A stretch of 64,000 nucleotides of DNA from positions 682,001 to 746,000 of the forward strand of contig NZ_WING01000001.1 in assembly GCF_009793335.1 (NCBI RefSeq), written 5' to 3'. Position numbers and translations under genes: made by a program. Positions within the stretch are counted from its first letter, which is position 1, and every line of letters starts with the position of its first letter. The notes below the pieces were generated by a model. That model was given only the letters and a program-made list of their open reading frames with translations, did no database searches and was not told the origin of the DNA. Source of the stretch: Actinomadura sp. J1-007. Lineage in GTDB: Bacteria; Actinomycetota; Actinomycetes; Streptosporangiales; Streptosporangiaceae. Below are positions 17,956 through 26,273 of this stretch, piece after piece.

Positions 17956-19893
17956 TCAGTCCATATCGGGGTCTTCGGCGAACTCGTCGACGTCGGCGCC
18001 CTCTTCCGCGAGCGCCTCCTTGACGACGCGGTAGGCGAGGCCGGGCGAGTAGCCCTTGCGGGCGAGCACGCCGACCAGGCGGCGCATCCTCTTCGCCGGA
18101 TCAACTCCCCGCGTGGCCCTCAGTTTCCGGGCGATGAGGTCCCTGGCGGCCTGCTCCTCATCCTCCGGCGTGACCTCCTCGACGGCGTCGTTCACCGTCT
18201 CGGCGTCGACGCCACGGCGACGGAGCTCGCTGGCGAGCGCACGCTTGGCCAGTCCGCGTCCCGCCTGGCGGGTCCGCACCCAAGCCTGGGCGAACGCGAC
18301 GTCATCAATGAGCCCCACATCGGTGAACCGTCCAAGGACCCCCTCAGCCACATCGTCCGGGATCTCCTTGCGTCGCAACGCGTCGGCGAGCTGAGCACGC
18401 GTACGAGGCGACGATGCAAGGAGCCGCAAGCAAATCTCTCGCGCCGCGGACTCCGGATCGGCGGGCGGCCCCTTCTTCGCGTTCCCGTCCCGCCGCCCCC
18501 TCTTCCGGCCGCCCCGACTCTCTTCCCAAGGATTGTCGGAGCCGCCCCCAAAAGCCTTCTTCCGCCCGCCACCGCGCCCAGATGCGCCCCTCCGCCCACC
18601 TGCGGCAGCCGCCCCACCTGCGCCCCGCTCCGGGCCTACCTCCTCCGCGAGCACATCCGAGCCGCCCTGCCCGCCCGGGACCCACCGTTCCCCCGGGCCT
18701 CCCTGCCCGTCCGAACGCGTTCGCGCGTCCGACTCCGCCTGCCCGTCTGGAGCCGACCGCATATCCGAGACAGCCTGAACCCTCCGGCGTGACCGCCCAC
18801 CACCCGGGGCTGTCTGAACGTCTGGAGCCGTCTGATCACTCGGGGTTGGCTGCCGGTCGGAGTTGGCCTGAACGTTCGTGACGGGCTGCGGGTTCGAGGA
18901 CGGCTGGTCGTTCGGCGGCTGGCTCCCGGGGCCGGGCTGCTTGGCGGGCTGCTTGGCGGGCTGCTTGGCGGGCTGCTTGGCGGGCTGGGACGCGGTCTTC
19001 TCACCGAGGACGGGGCGCGTCCTGTCGGCGGCTGTGAGGTCGGCCGTGCTTGGGGGCACGGCACTTGGGTCATCCCGCCGGTCGCTCGCTTTGGACGCGG
19101 CAGGGCCGGGCCTGGTCCGCGGGTTCTCCTCGGTAGGGGCTGGGGGCTTCGCGGCAGGCCCGCGTTCGGAACGGCCGGGATTCTGGCCTTCCTGCTCGGT
19201 CGTCCACGGGTTGGTCCCGGTGATCGCCCAGGGCACGGCGCCGGACGCGTGCGGGAGCGTGGGAGCGACCGCGCCGTTCTCGTCGGAAGGCTCCGCCTCG
19301 TTCTCGCTTGAGCCTGGTACTGGCTCGTCGACACGCTTCCGAGCGAAGTCTTGAACGGCAGCCGCGCCGGCCTCGGGAGCAGAGTCGTTATCGACGGTGC
19401 TGTCGGGCTGGGCGACGGTGGCCCCGGCGGTGGGGTTGAGATGTGAGGCAGGCCCCGTTCCGGCAGCGGGGCCGGGCTGAGGGGTGAGGCCGGCAGCGGG
19501 GCCGGGCTGAGGGGTGAGGCTGGCAGCGGGGTCGGGCTTGGTGGTGGGGCCGGCACCAGGGGTGGGGCGTGAGGCTGGGGCTGGGGCTGCGCCAGAGTCG
19601 GGGGGTGGTTCGAGGGCCGCCTCGGGCTCGGGAGCTGGGTTGAGCTCCGGAGTTGGGTCGAGCCCCGAAGTTGGGTCGGGCTCGGGCTCCGGAGTTGGGT
19701 CGGGCTCAGGCTTGGAGTCCTGCTCGGTGGCGGGGGCAGGGGCGCGTGAGGGGAGGGTGGGTGGCGGGGGGACGGGGGTGGGCTCTTCGGTGAGCCATGG
19801 GTTGGACTCGGGGGTGGCCCAGGGGACGGGTTTGGGTGGGGTCGGTTCGTCCCAGGGGTTTCGGGGCGCCTCGTCCTCGGGTGGGCGGGTCAT
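17956..19893 (-). CDS. recX: RecX regulatory protein with long disordered N-terminal extension
   Basis: RecX binds RecA filaments and limits recombinase activity. The conserved RecX fold is confined to about residues 478-640 (for example RTRAQLADALRRKEIP and VGLIDDVAFAQAWVRTRQ). In front lies a stop-free extension of some 470 residues, rich in Pro, Ala, Gln and acidic residues. NPW occurs at residues 12-14, 31-33, 228-230 and 454-456. Two of these sit in the longer repeat PWA-x(4)-NPW-x-TE. AKQP is repeated four times (encoded at 18934-18981) and PQPGPAAG twice. Typical RecX proteins are 150-270 residues. A start nearer the core is possible, but the frame stays open and the motif repeats suggest real coding. 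It follows recA by 178 bases. Confidence 0.85.
   Translation of the reverse strand: MTRPPEDEAPRNPWDEPTPPKPVPWATPESNPWLTEEPTPVPPPPTLPSRAPAPATEQDSKPEPDPTPEPEPDPTSGLDPTPELNPAPEPEAALEPPPDSGAAPAPASRPTPGAGPTTKPDPAASLTPQPGPAAGLTPQPGPAAGTGPASHLNPTAGATVAQPDSTVDNDSAPEAGAAAVQDFARKRVDEPVPGSSENEAEPSDENGAVAPTLPHASGAVPWAITGTNPWTTEQEGQNPGRSERGPAAKPPAPTEENPRTRPGPAASKASDRRDDPSAVPPSTADLTAADRTRPVLGEKTASQPAKQPAKQPAKQPAKQPGPGSQPPNDQPSSNPQPVTNVQANSDRQPTPSDQTAPDVQTAPGGGRSRRRVQAVSDMRSAPDGQAESDARTRSDGQGGPGERWVPGGQGGSDVLAEEVGPERGAGGAAAAGGRRGASGRGGGRKKAFGGGSDNPWEESRGGRKRGRRDGNAKKGPPADPESAAREICLRLLASSPRTRAQLADALRRKEIPDDVAEGVLGRFTDVGLIDDVAFAQAWVRTRQAGRGLAKRALASELRRRGVDAETVNDAVEEVTPEDEEQAARDLIARKLRATRGVDPAKRMRRLVGVLARKGYSPGLAYRVVKEALAEEGADVDEFAEDPDMD
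18934..18987 (-). repeat. 12-bp tandem repeat inside recX
   Basis: GGGCTGCTTGGC is repeated four times perfectly (18934-18981) plus a half copy. On the coding strand it encodes AKQP repeats in the RecX extension. Confidence 0.9.
19461..19520 (-). repeat. 30-bp tandem duplication inside recX
   Basis: Two identical 30-base units (19461-19490 and 19491-19520) and a degenerate third copy from 19521. They encode the duplicated PQPGPAAG segment of the RecX extension. Confidence 0.85.
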
Positions 19894-20071
19894 GCGGGGG
19901 CACCCGGAGCGCTGAGCCCGGCGGGGTCAGCGGCCGGGCCCTCGGGAGCGGCGGCGCCATCGGGGAAGGTCCGCGCACCGGCGAGCCGGTGCCGGGTAAG
20001 GCGCCGCCGCCCTACATACGAGATCATCGCCCACACTTCGTCAAGAGTCACCCGGATTGGCAGATTCCTTG

Positions 20072-21211
20072 TCAGGAATCACCCGGCTTGGAGCCCCTGG
20101 CGCTCTTCTTGACGGGCATCGGGGGCTTGGGGGCCGGAGTGGCCTGGGGCTTGGCGGGCTCGGCGTCGGCCGCGGGCTTGGTCCCGTCGGCGGCGGGCTC
20201 GGCCTCCTTGTCGACCTTCGGGCCGACGCCCAGCTTCTCCTTGATCTTCTTCTCGATCTCGTCGGCCATGTCGGGGTTGGCCTTGAGGAAGTTGCGGGCG
20301 TTCTCCTTGCCCTGGCCGAGCTGGTCGCCGTCGTAGGTGTACCAGGCGCCGGACTTGCGGACGAAGCCGTTCTCCACGCCGAGGTCGATCAGGCCGCCCT
20401 CGCGGCTGATGCCGATGCCGTAGAGCAGGTCGAAGTCGGCGACGCGGAACGGCGGCGCCATCTTGTTCTTGACGACCTTGACGCGGACGCGGTTGCCCAC
20501 GGCCTCGGTGCCGTCCTTGAGGGTCTCGATGCGGCGGACGTCGAGGCGGACGGAGGCGTAGAACTTCAGCGCGCGCCCGCCCGTGGTGGTCTCGGGCGAC
20601 CCGAACATGACGCCGACCTTCTCGCGGAGCTGGTTGATGAACAGCGCGGTGGTCTTGGTCTGGTTGATCGCGCCGGTGAGCTTGCGCAGCGCCTGGGACA
20701 TCAGGCGTGCCTGGAGGCCGACGTGGCTGTCGCCCATCTCGCCCTCGATCTCGGCGCGGGGGACGAGCGCGGCGACCGAGTCGATGACCACGATGTCGAT
20801 CGCGCCGGAGCGGATCAGCATGTCGGTGATCTCCAGCGCCTGCTCGCCGGTGTCGGGCTGGGAGACCAGCAGGGCGTCGATGTCGACGCCGAGCTTGCCG
20901 GCGTACTCGGGGTCGAGCGCGTGCTCGGCGTCGACGAACGCGGCGATGCCGCCCTTCTTCTGGACGCTGGCGACCGCGTGGAGCGCGATCGAGGTCTTGC
21001 CCGAGCCCTCGGGGCCGTAGACCTCGACGACGCGGCCGCGCGGGAGGCCGCCGATGCCGAGGGCGATGTCGAGGGCGATCGCGCCCGTCGGGATCACCTC
21101 GACCGGGGCGCGCGCCTCCTCGCCCATCCGCATGACCGAGCCCTTGCCGAACTGCCGCTCGATCTGCGCGAGGGCGGTTTCGAGAGCCTTCTCCCGGTCG
21201 TTCGCTGCCAT
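20072..21211 (-). CDS. recA: recombinase RecA
   Basis: RecA forms filaments on single-stranded DNA, drives strand exchange and triggers LexA cleavage. The 379-residue protein has Walker A GPEGSGKT (66-73), the [11 protein letters not shown] region and the usual acidic/Lys-Pro-rich C-terminal tail. The start is the ATG of [11 protein letters not shown], preceded by AAGGG at six bases; the frame is open 41 codons further upstream but crosses the promoter. An SOS box lies about 140 bases upstream. recX follows on the same strand. Confidence 0.97.
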   Translation of the reverse strand: MAANDREKALETALAQIERQFGKGSVMRMGEEARAPVEVIPTGAIALDIALGIGGLPRGRVVEVYGPEGSGKTSIALHAVASVQKKGGIAAFVDAEHALDPEYAGKLGVDIDALLVSQPDTGEQALEITDMLIRSGAIDIVVIDSVAALVPRAEIEGEMGDSHVGLQARLMSQALRKLTGAINQTKTTALFINQLREKVGVMFGSPETTTGGRALKFYASVRLDVRRIETLKDGTEAVGNRVRVKVVKNKMAPPFRVADFDLLYGIGISREGGLIDLGVENGFVRKSGAWYTYDGDQLGQGKENARNFLKANPDMADEIEKKIKEKLGVGPKVDKEAEPAADGTKPAADAEPAKPQATPAPKPPMPVKKSARGSKPGDS

Positions 21212-21317
21212 GACGTGCCCTTGTCTTCCTGTCGTGAGTGCCGGCTCTCGGCCGCCTTGCGATGTCGAGGGCGACGTTACGGGGAGCCACCGACAGTTCT
21301 CGAGACCCCGGCGCAAC

Positions 21318-21326
21318 TGTGGATAA
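21318..21326 (-). other. consensus DnaA box in the recA leader
   Basis: The minus strand reads TTATCCACA, a perfect match to the DnaA-box consensus, about 107 bases before the recA start and just downstream of the SOS box. A single box may be chance. Confidence 0.45.
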
Positions 21327-21349
21327 CGTCGCATGCCGCGCCCAGCTTA

Positions 21350-21365
21350 CCGAACACTCGTTCGA
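21350..21365 (-). promoter_or_regulatory. SOS (LexA) box of recA
   Basis: CCGAACACTCGTTCGA matches the actinobacterial LexA operator TCGAAC-N4-GTTCGA at all but the first base, and CGAAC/GTTCG is a perfect dyad. On the minus strand a TAAGCT -10-like hexamer (21348-21343) follows immediately, so LexA bound here would block the recA promoter. Confidence 0.8.
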
Positions 21366-21456
21366 TCATGGCGGCGCGCACCGAATTGCCCGGGAATCTC
21401 CGTGCGCCGGGCGGCCTCCACCCCGTACGCTGGCGCCGTCCACGGAGGGTTCCATC

Positions 21457-22317
21457 ATGACGCTGACCGTCCTCTTCTGCGTCGATCCGCTCCACCCCCG
21501 GCGCGTTGACCCGCACTACTCCCGCGAGGCGGCCGCCGTGCGGGACCACTATGGCGAAATCGCACTCGTCGACCATGAGGCGCTGCGGCGTGGTGACGCG
21601 GCGGCAGCGGTGCGCGCCGTCCCGGGTGACCTGGGGGCCGCGTGGTACCGGGGCTGGATGCTCACGGCCGAGGAGTACGCGGCGCTCGCTTCGGCGCTCA
21701 AGGCTCGCGGCACGGTCCTGCTGACGCATCCGGAGGATTACCGGCGCGCGCACGAGTTGCCCGGATGGCATGACACGTTCGCGGGGCTGACCCCGCACAG
21801 CGTGTGGCAGCCTCTCGCGCCGCGCCAGGAGCCGCAGGATCTGAGCGAGCTGGTACGGCCGCTCAACGGCGGGCCCGGCATCGTCAAGGATTACGTGAAA
21901 TCCCGCAAGCACGAGTGGGACGAGGCGTGCTTCGTTCCCGACGTGAAGAATCTCTCGCAGCTCCGTACGGTCGCGTCGAAGATGGTCGCGCTACAGGACG
22001 ATTTCCTCGCGGGCGGTCTGGTCGTGCGTGAATACGAGCCATACGACGGTGAGGGCGAGTCGCGCGTGTGGTGGGTGGACGGAGAGCCCGCTCTCGTGGG
22101 GCCGCATCCCGACAGTCCCGATATCGAGCCTGAGCCGGAGCTCGACGCGGTCGCCCCGGCCGTACGCGCTCTCGGCTGCCGTTTCATCACCACCGACCTG
22201 GCGCGCCGCTCGGACGGAGAGTGGCGCGTGGTGGAGGTCGGGGACGGTCAGGTGAGCGACCTGCCCGGCACCGTCGATCCCATGGATCTGTACGCGCATC
22301 TGCCCGTACCGGATTGA
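21457..22317 (+). CDS. ATP-grasp domain-containing protein (DUF4343-like)
   Basis: A 286-residue protein whose C-terminal half resembles ATP-grasp ligases: a lysine-containing segment GIVKDYVKSRKHEWDEAC, the strand LVVREYEPY and the metal-binding region EWRVVEVGDGQVSDLP. The N-terminal part (LFCVDPLHPRRVDPHY) resembles the pre-ATP-grasp domain of DUF4343 proteins. GGAGGG lies seven bases before the ATG. It is divergent from recA and first in a set leading to a lipoprotein, a second ATP-grasp enzyme and a DUF350 protein. The ligated substrates are unknown. Confidence 0.75.
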   Translation: MTLTVLFCVDPLHPRRVDPHYSREAAAVRDHYGEIALVDHEALRRGDAAAAVRAVPGDLGAAWYRGWMLTAEEYAALASALKARGTVLLTHPEDYRRAHELPGWHDTFAGLTPHSVWQPLAPRQEPQDLSELVRPLNGGPGIVKDYVKSRKHEWDEACFVPDVKNLSQLRTVASKMVALQDDFLAGGLVVREYEPYDGEGESRVWWVDGEPALVGPHPDSPDIEPEPELDAVAPAVRALGCRFITTDLARRSDGEWRVVEVGDGQVSDLPGTVDPMDLYAHLPVPD

Positions 22318-22556
22318 CGGCCTGTCCACGCCCTTCGCGAGGCGAACGGACGTGGTGCCTGGACGCGTGCGATCGGGCGGCGTTCGCACGGAACGGACGG
22401 TGCCCGCCTTGTGACGGAACCGGAATGGGCACCCCTTCCGTCCCATAACGGCCCACCCCTAGGCTATGGCTCCGCGACGCCGGAATCCTTCCCCGCGGGA
22501 CGTCCGGTCCAGTCGTCCGGAGCCTCCCGGCCGCTCGCCGTCTCGTTTCGAAGGAC

Positions 22557-22943
22557 GTGTTCCCCTTGCCCCCACAGGAGCCCACGCGCCGGCTCAGCTC
22601 GCGCGCCGTCAAGGTCGGAATGGTGAGCGCGCTGTCGTTGACCCTGGTCGCCTGCGGTTCCAAGTCGACCACGGCGTGGTGCGTGGACCGCTACGCCCCG
22701 GCCGTCGGGAAGACCAAGGGCGGTTACAAGGTGGTCTCCGACAGCCTCTGCAACACGCGGGACATCGACAACGGCACGATCTCGTACGGCCGGTACTTCT
22801 GGTATTACGGCGGCAAGCGGGATTCCAACGGGTACGCGACGGGCGGCACCTCTTTCGGACCGAGCAAGGGCAAAATCAAGTCGGGCAGCGGCCACACGCT
22901 GAGCCGGGGAGGCTTCGGCGGCGGCGGAAAGAGCGGGGGCTGA
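22557..22943 (+). CDS. small putative lipoprotein (DUF1190/YjfM-like)
   Basis: About 128 residues. A hydrophobic stretch ends in the lipobox LVAC followed by GSKSTT, so the mature protein is probably lipid-anchored outside the cell. It has two more cysteines and ends in a Gly/Ser-rich tail with the RGGFG motif seen in enterobacterial YgiB/YjfM proteins. The start is either GTG 22557 or TTG 22566; AAGGA at 22551-22555 fits the TTG better. It abuts the next gene with one base between stop and start, indicating coupling. Assignment to DUF1190 is from motif and context only. Confidence 0.65.
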   Translation: MFPLPPQEPTRRLSSRAVKVGMVSALSLTLVACGSKSTTAWCVDRYAPAVGKTKGGYKVVSDSLCNTRDIDNGTISYGRYFWYYGGKRDSNGYATGGTSFGPSKGKIKSGSGHTLSRGGFGGGGKSGG

Positions 22944-22944
22944 G

Positions 22945-24102
22945 GTGCGCCGCACCCGTTCGAAGCCGCGGGATGACTGGGCCGAGAAGGTCGAGACGCA
23001 CGGGCTGGCCTTTCACCGGACCGCGCATCCGGAACATCTGACGCGTCCCTACTGGGACGAGTCGGTGCACTACGTCTTCGAGATGGACGAGGTGCTGGCC
23101 CTTGAGGAAGTCGTCGAGGAACTGCACCGGATGTGTCTGGAAGTGGTGGAGCACGTCGTCTCCACCGGCCGGTACAACGTGCTGGGCATCCCCGACTGGG
23201 TGGCGCCGCTGATCGAGGAGTCGTGGCGGCGGCGGGACCCGCACCTGTACGGGCGTTTCGACCTGCGCTACGACGGCGACGGGCCCGCGAAACTGCTGGA
23301 GTACAACGCGGACACCCCCACGGCGCTTGTCGAGAGTTCGATCGTCCAGTGGTTCTGGTTGCAGGACGTCTTCCCCGAGGACGACCAGTGGAACTCCATT
23401 CACGAACGTCTGGTCGACCGCTGGAAGCGGATGGCCGCCGATCTGGCCCCCGGCCCGACGCACTTCGCCTGGACGAACGGCGATGAGACCGGCGAAGAGG
23501 TCATGACCATCGCCTACATGCAGCAGACCGCCGAGGAGGCGGGTATCCCCGGCATGGCGATAGCCATGGAGGACATCGGGTGGCATTCAGGCCGCGAACG
23601 GTTCCTCGACCTGGACGAGAACGAGATCCGTACGCTGTGCAAGCTGTACCCCTGGGAATGGATCGTCTCCGAGCCGTTCGGCAGGAACATCCCCGGCGCG
23701 CCCACAGCCTGGATCGAGCCCATCTGGAAGATGGTGCTCTCCAACAAGGCGCTGCTCGTACTGCTGTGGGAACTGTTCCCCGGACACCCGAACCTGTTGC
23801 CCACGTACCTCAACACCCCCTCGAACCTGACCTCGTACGTGCAGAAACCGCTGCTCGGACGGGAAGGCGCCAGCATGCGCATCGTCACTCCCGACGGAAA
23901 CGAACAGCGCACGCAGGGCGAGTACGGCGCGGAAGGGTTCGTGTTCCAGGAATTCTGTGCTCTGCCCGAGTTCGATGGGGAGCATCCCGTCCTCGGCGCG
24001 TGGGTCGTGGAGGACGAGTCCGCTGGGCTCGGAATCCGCGAGACGTCCGGCCTCATCACCGATGACACGTCATCGTTCGTCCCCCATCGCATCCCGCTTT
24101 AG
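22945..24102 (+). CDS. glutathionylspermidine synthase-like ATP-grasp protein
   Basis: A 385-residue protein of the GSP-synthase C-terminal (ATP-grasp amide ligase) family, like YgiC/YjfC. Family landmarks include GRFDLRYDGDGPAKLLEYNAD, DTPTALVESS, NKALLVLLWELFPGHPNLLP and KPLLGREGAS. There is no amidase half, so only ligase activity is expected. Actinomycetes generally do not make glutathione, so the substrate is probably not glutathionylspermidine. It is coupled to the lipoprotein upstream and followed by a DUF350 gene 43 bases later. Confidence 0.85.
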   Translation: MRRTRSKPRDDWAEKVETHGLAFHRTAHPEHLTRPYWDESVHYVFEMDEVLALEEVVEELHRMCLEVVEHVVSTGRYNVLGIPDWVAPLIEESWRRRDPHLYGRFDLRYDGDGPAKLLEYNADTPTALVESSIVQWFWLQDVFPEDDQWNSIHERLVDRWKRMAADLAPGPTHFAWTNGDETGEEVMTIAYMQQTAEEAGIPGMAIAMEDIGWHSGRERFLDLDENEIRTLCKLYPWEWIVSEPFGRNIPGAPTAWIEPIWKMVLSNKALLVLLWELFPGHPNLLPTYLNTPSNLTSYVQKPLLGREGASMRIVTPDGNEQRTQGEYGAEGFVFQEFCALPEFDGEHPVLGAWVVEDESAGLGIRETSGLITDDTSSFVPHRIPL

Positions 24103-24145
24103 CGGCGAACGCCGAAACCCCCTGTAGAACCTCCTAAGGAGAACG

Positions 24146-24598
24146 ATGTCTCTCGCGCTCGACGACGACCTCGGCCAGATCCTCGCCGAGGGCGTGGGGG
24201 CGATCTTCGCCTACGCCGCGGTCGGCCTCGCGCTGTTCGTCCTCGGCTTCTACATCGTGGACTGGACGACGCCGGGCCGGCTGATCTCGATCATCCGGCG
24301 GGACCGCAGCCCGAACGCCACGTTCCTGGCCTGCGCGGCGACCGTCGGCATCGGCCTGATCGTGGCCGTGTCGATCTTCTCCGCGGGCGGCGACCTGCTC
24401 GAAGGGCTGATCCGGGTCGCCGTGTTCGGGGGCGTCGGCGTGATCGCGCAGGGCCTGGCGGTGCTGATCTTCGACCGGATCGTCGGCGTGGACGTGCGCG
24501 GGTGCGTGGCCGAGTCGAAACTGGAGCCCGCGGTGATCCTGCTGGGCGTGGCGAACGTCGCGATCGGCCTCGTCACCGCCATGGCCGTCTACGGCTGA
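24146..24598 (+). CDS. DUF350 family membrane protein
   Basis: A 150-residue protein with four hydrophobic helices (about 19-40, 60-80, 92-112 and 130-150), matching DUF350/YjfL. CTAAGGAG is placed four bases before the ATG, a strong ribosome site. Co-occurrence of DUF350, a GSP-synthase-like ligase and a small lipoprotein parallels the E. coli yjfLMC set. The biochemical role is unknown. Confidence 0.85.
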   Translation: MSLALDDDLGQILAEGVGAIFAYAAVGLALFVLGFYIVDWTTPGRLISIIRRDRSPNATFLACAATVGIGLIVAVSIFSAGGDLLEGLIRVAVFGGVGVIAQGLAVLIFDRIVGVDVRGCVAESKLEPAVILLGVANVAIGLVTAMAVYG

Positions 24599-24626
24599 CG
24601 CAGGGACGAGCGGTGGCACGGCAGGG

Positions 24627-24821
24627 TCAGTGCAGGCTCTGCGGCACGTCGAACGTGGCGACGACGGCCTTCCAGACCCTCTTGGCCGGTTCGCCTTCGG
24701 CGAGTGCCTGTTCGATCGTGCGGCCTCCCAGTTCGGCTATGACGTAGTCCTTGGCCACGCTCTGGGCGTAGCTCTCGCCGAACTGCTGGTTCATCCGTTC
24801 CCAGAACTGTGTGAGCCGCAC
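24627..24821 (-). CDS. DUF3046 protein
   Basis: A 64-residue protein with the pattern FWERMNQQFG...DYVIAELGGRTIEQALAEG...VWKAVVATFDVP, characteristic of actinobacterial DUF3046. It starts at a GTG. The function is unknown; the gene is usually a close neighbour of recA-recX. The putative -10 TAACGT (24833-24828) ends six bases before the start, so the mRNA is probably leaderless. Confidence 0.85.
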   Translation of the reverse strand: MRLTQFWERMNQQFGESYAQSVAKDYVIAELGGRTIEQALAEGEPAKRVWKAVVATFDVPQSLH

Positions 24822-24827
24822 CCGCCC

Positions 24828-24833
24828 ACGTTA
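24828..24833 (-). promoter_or_regulatory. -10 element of DUF3046 gene (leaderless)
   Basis: On the minus strand GGATAACGT contains TAACGT six bases before the GTG start, with no Shine-Dalgarno between. Confidence 0.4.
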
Positions 24834-24885
24834 TCCGAGGCGGCGGCGCCTCCCGTCCGGATCGCGCCTCCTTGGGACGGGCCGC

Positions 24886-26183
24886 TCAGCCGAGCGATCC
24901 GGCGATGTCCTCGGGCGCGCGCGGCTCGCGTCCGGCCGTGTACTCGCGGTGCAGGCCCGTCAGGTAGCGTTCGACCGCTTCGACCACGCGCGCGGTGCGG
25001 TAGGAGGGGAAAACGTCGAACGCGTGCTGGCTCCCCTTCATCTCCGCGTAGATGACCGGTGAACGCGACGCGTCGCGCAGCCGCTCCACGAACCGCCTCG
25101 CCTCGGCCACGGGAATCAGCGAATCCCGACTCCCGTGGATGACGAAGAAGGGCGGGGCGTCCTCACGGAGGTAGTGCACAGGGGACGCCTTGGCGAACGC
25201 CTCGCGATCCTCCTTGAACGGGCGCTTCACCACCATCCGCTCCACCAGCCGGGTCGCGCCCATCGGTACCGGCCACGGCCCGGGTTCGACGAAGTCGTAC
25301 ACGCCGTAGAACGGCACCGCGCCCTGCACGCTGGTGTCCACGTCCTCGAAACCGGGCTGGAAATCGGGCACGTTCGCCGTGAGCGCCACCATCGCGGTGA
25401 GGTGCCCTCCGGCCGATCCGCCGGTGACGCAGAGGAAGTCGGGGTCGGCGCCGTACTCCTCCGCGTGCTCGCGGTACCAGCGCAGGAAGTGCTTCAGGTC
25501 GACCAGGTGCTCGGGCCAGGTCGCCCGGGGACTCAGCCGGTAGTTGACGTTGAAGCCCACCCAGCCCTGCACGGCCATGTGGTTGAGCAGGGGAAGGCCC
25601 TGCTCGCGTTTGTCCCCGATGACCCAGGCCCCGCCGTGGATCTGCATCAGCCCCGGACGCAGCCGCCCCCCGCAGCGGCCCCGCCAGCCCCGCCGGCCGC
25701 GCCGTCGGCCGCCGGGCTGTAGACGTCGAGTTTGAGCCGTAGCCGTCCCTCCTCCCGGAAGACGACGTTGCGCGTCACGCGCACGCCGCGGCGGGGCAGC
25801 AGGCACAGCGGCGGAACGATCAGGTGGGAGCGGGGGTAGCGCGGGGCGCCCTCGGGATCGAGGTCCAGCGGAACGCCGCTCTCGCGCAGCGTCACGGTCG
25901 TCCGCCTGGCCGCGGCGATGGTCGCGACCGTTCCCGCGACGCCGGCCGCGCCGAGGACGAGCCCGATCCAGCCGGCCCAGCCCGCCGAGCCCTCAAGGCC
26001 CCCGTACACGGCCGCGAGAACGAGCCCGGCGATCTCGGCGACGAGCAGGTGCGGCGCCAGCTCGATGGTGAGCCACCCCGCGAAGAAGCTCGGCACCAGG
26101 ACGGCCGGGCGGCGGCCGGGACGGTGGGCGTTCAGCGCGAGCAGCAGGGAGACGGCGCCGACGGCGAGCAGCACGTAGGGCAT
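24886..26183 (-). pseudogene. membrane-anchored alpha/beta hydrolase (lipase/esterase), frameshifted
   Basis: The ATG at 26183 begins a frame with three or four hydrophobic helices followed by RNVVFREEGRLRLKLDVYSP, the usual lead-in to an esterase domain. It then runs into a stop. The hydrolase continues in another frame: QIHGGAWVIGDKREQG (oxyanion HGGAW), the nucleophile motif TGGSAGG, Asp in HGSRDSLIPV and His in KGSQHAFD. Adding one base near the six-C run at 25666-25671 joins the two halves into a 432-residue protein. The HGGAW motif fits the hormone-sensitive-lipase-like group. Confidence 0.8.
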
Positions 26184-26273
26184 GCCACGTACTTACCCGG
26201 TCAAGTGCTTGCTTACAACGTGACGCGGGACACGGCCGCGCGTTCTGTCGGACCCGCGAGGCAGGATGGGGAC

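Noticed and set aside
17339-18034. 231-codon open frame in the recX-rny gap running into recX
   Set aside because: Pro/Arg/Ser low-complexity translation, no recognisable motif, overlaps the recX 3' end antisense.
18934-19520. Tandem repeats as a possible CRISPR array
   Set aside because: Units of 12 and 30 bp are contiguous with no spacers and are in frame within recX.
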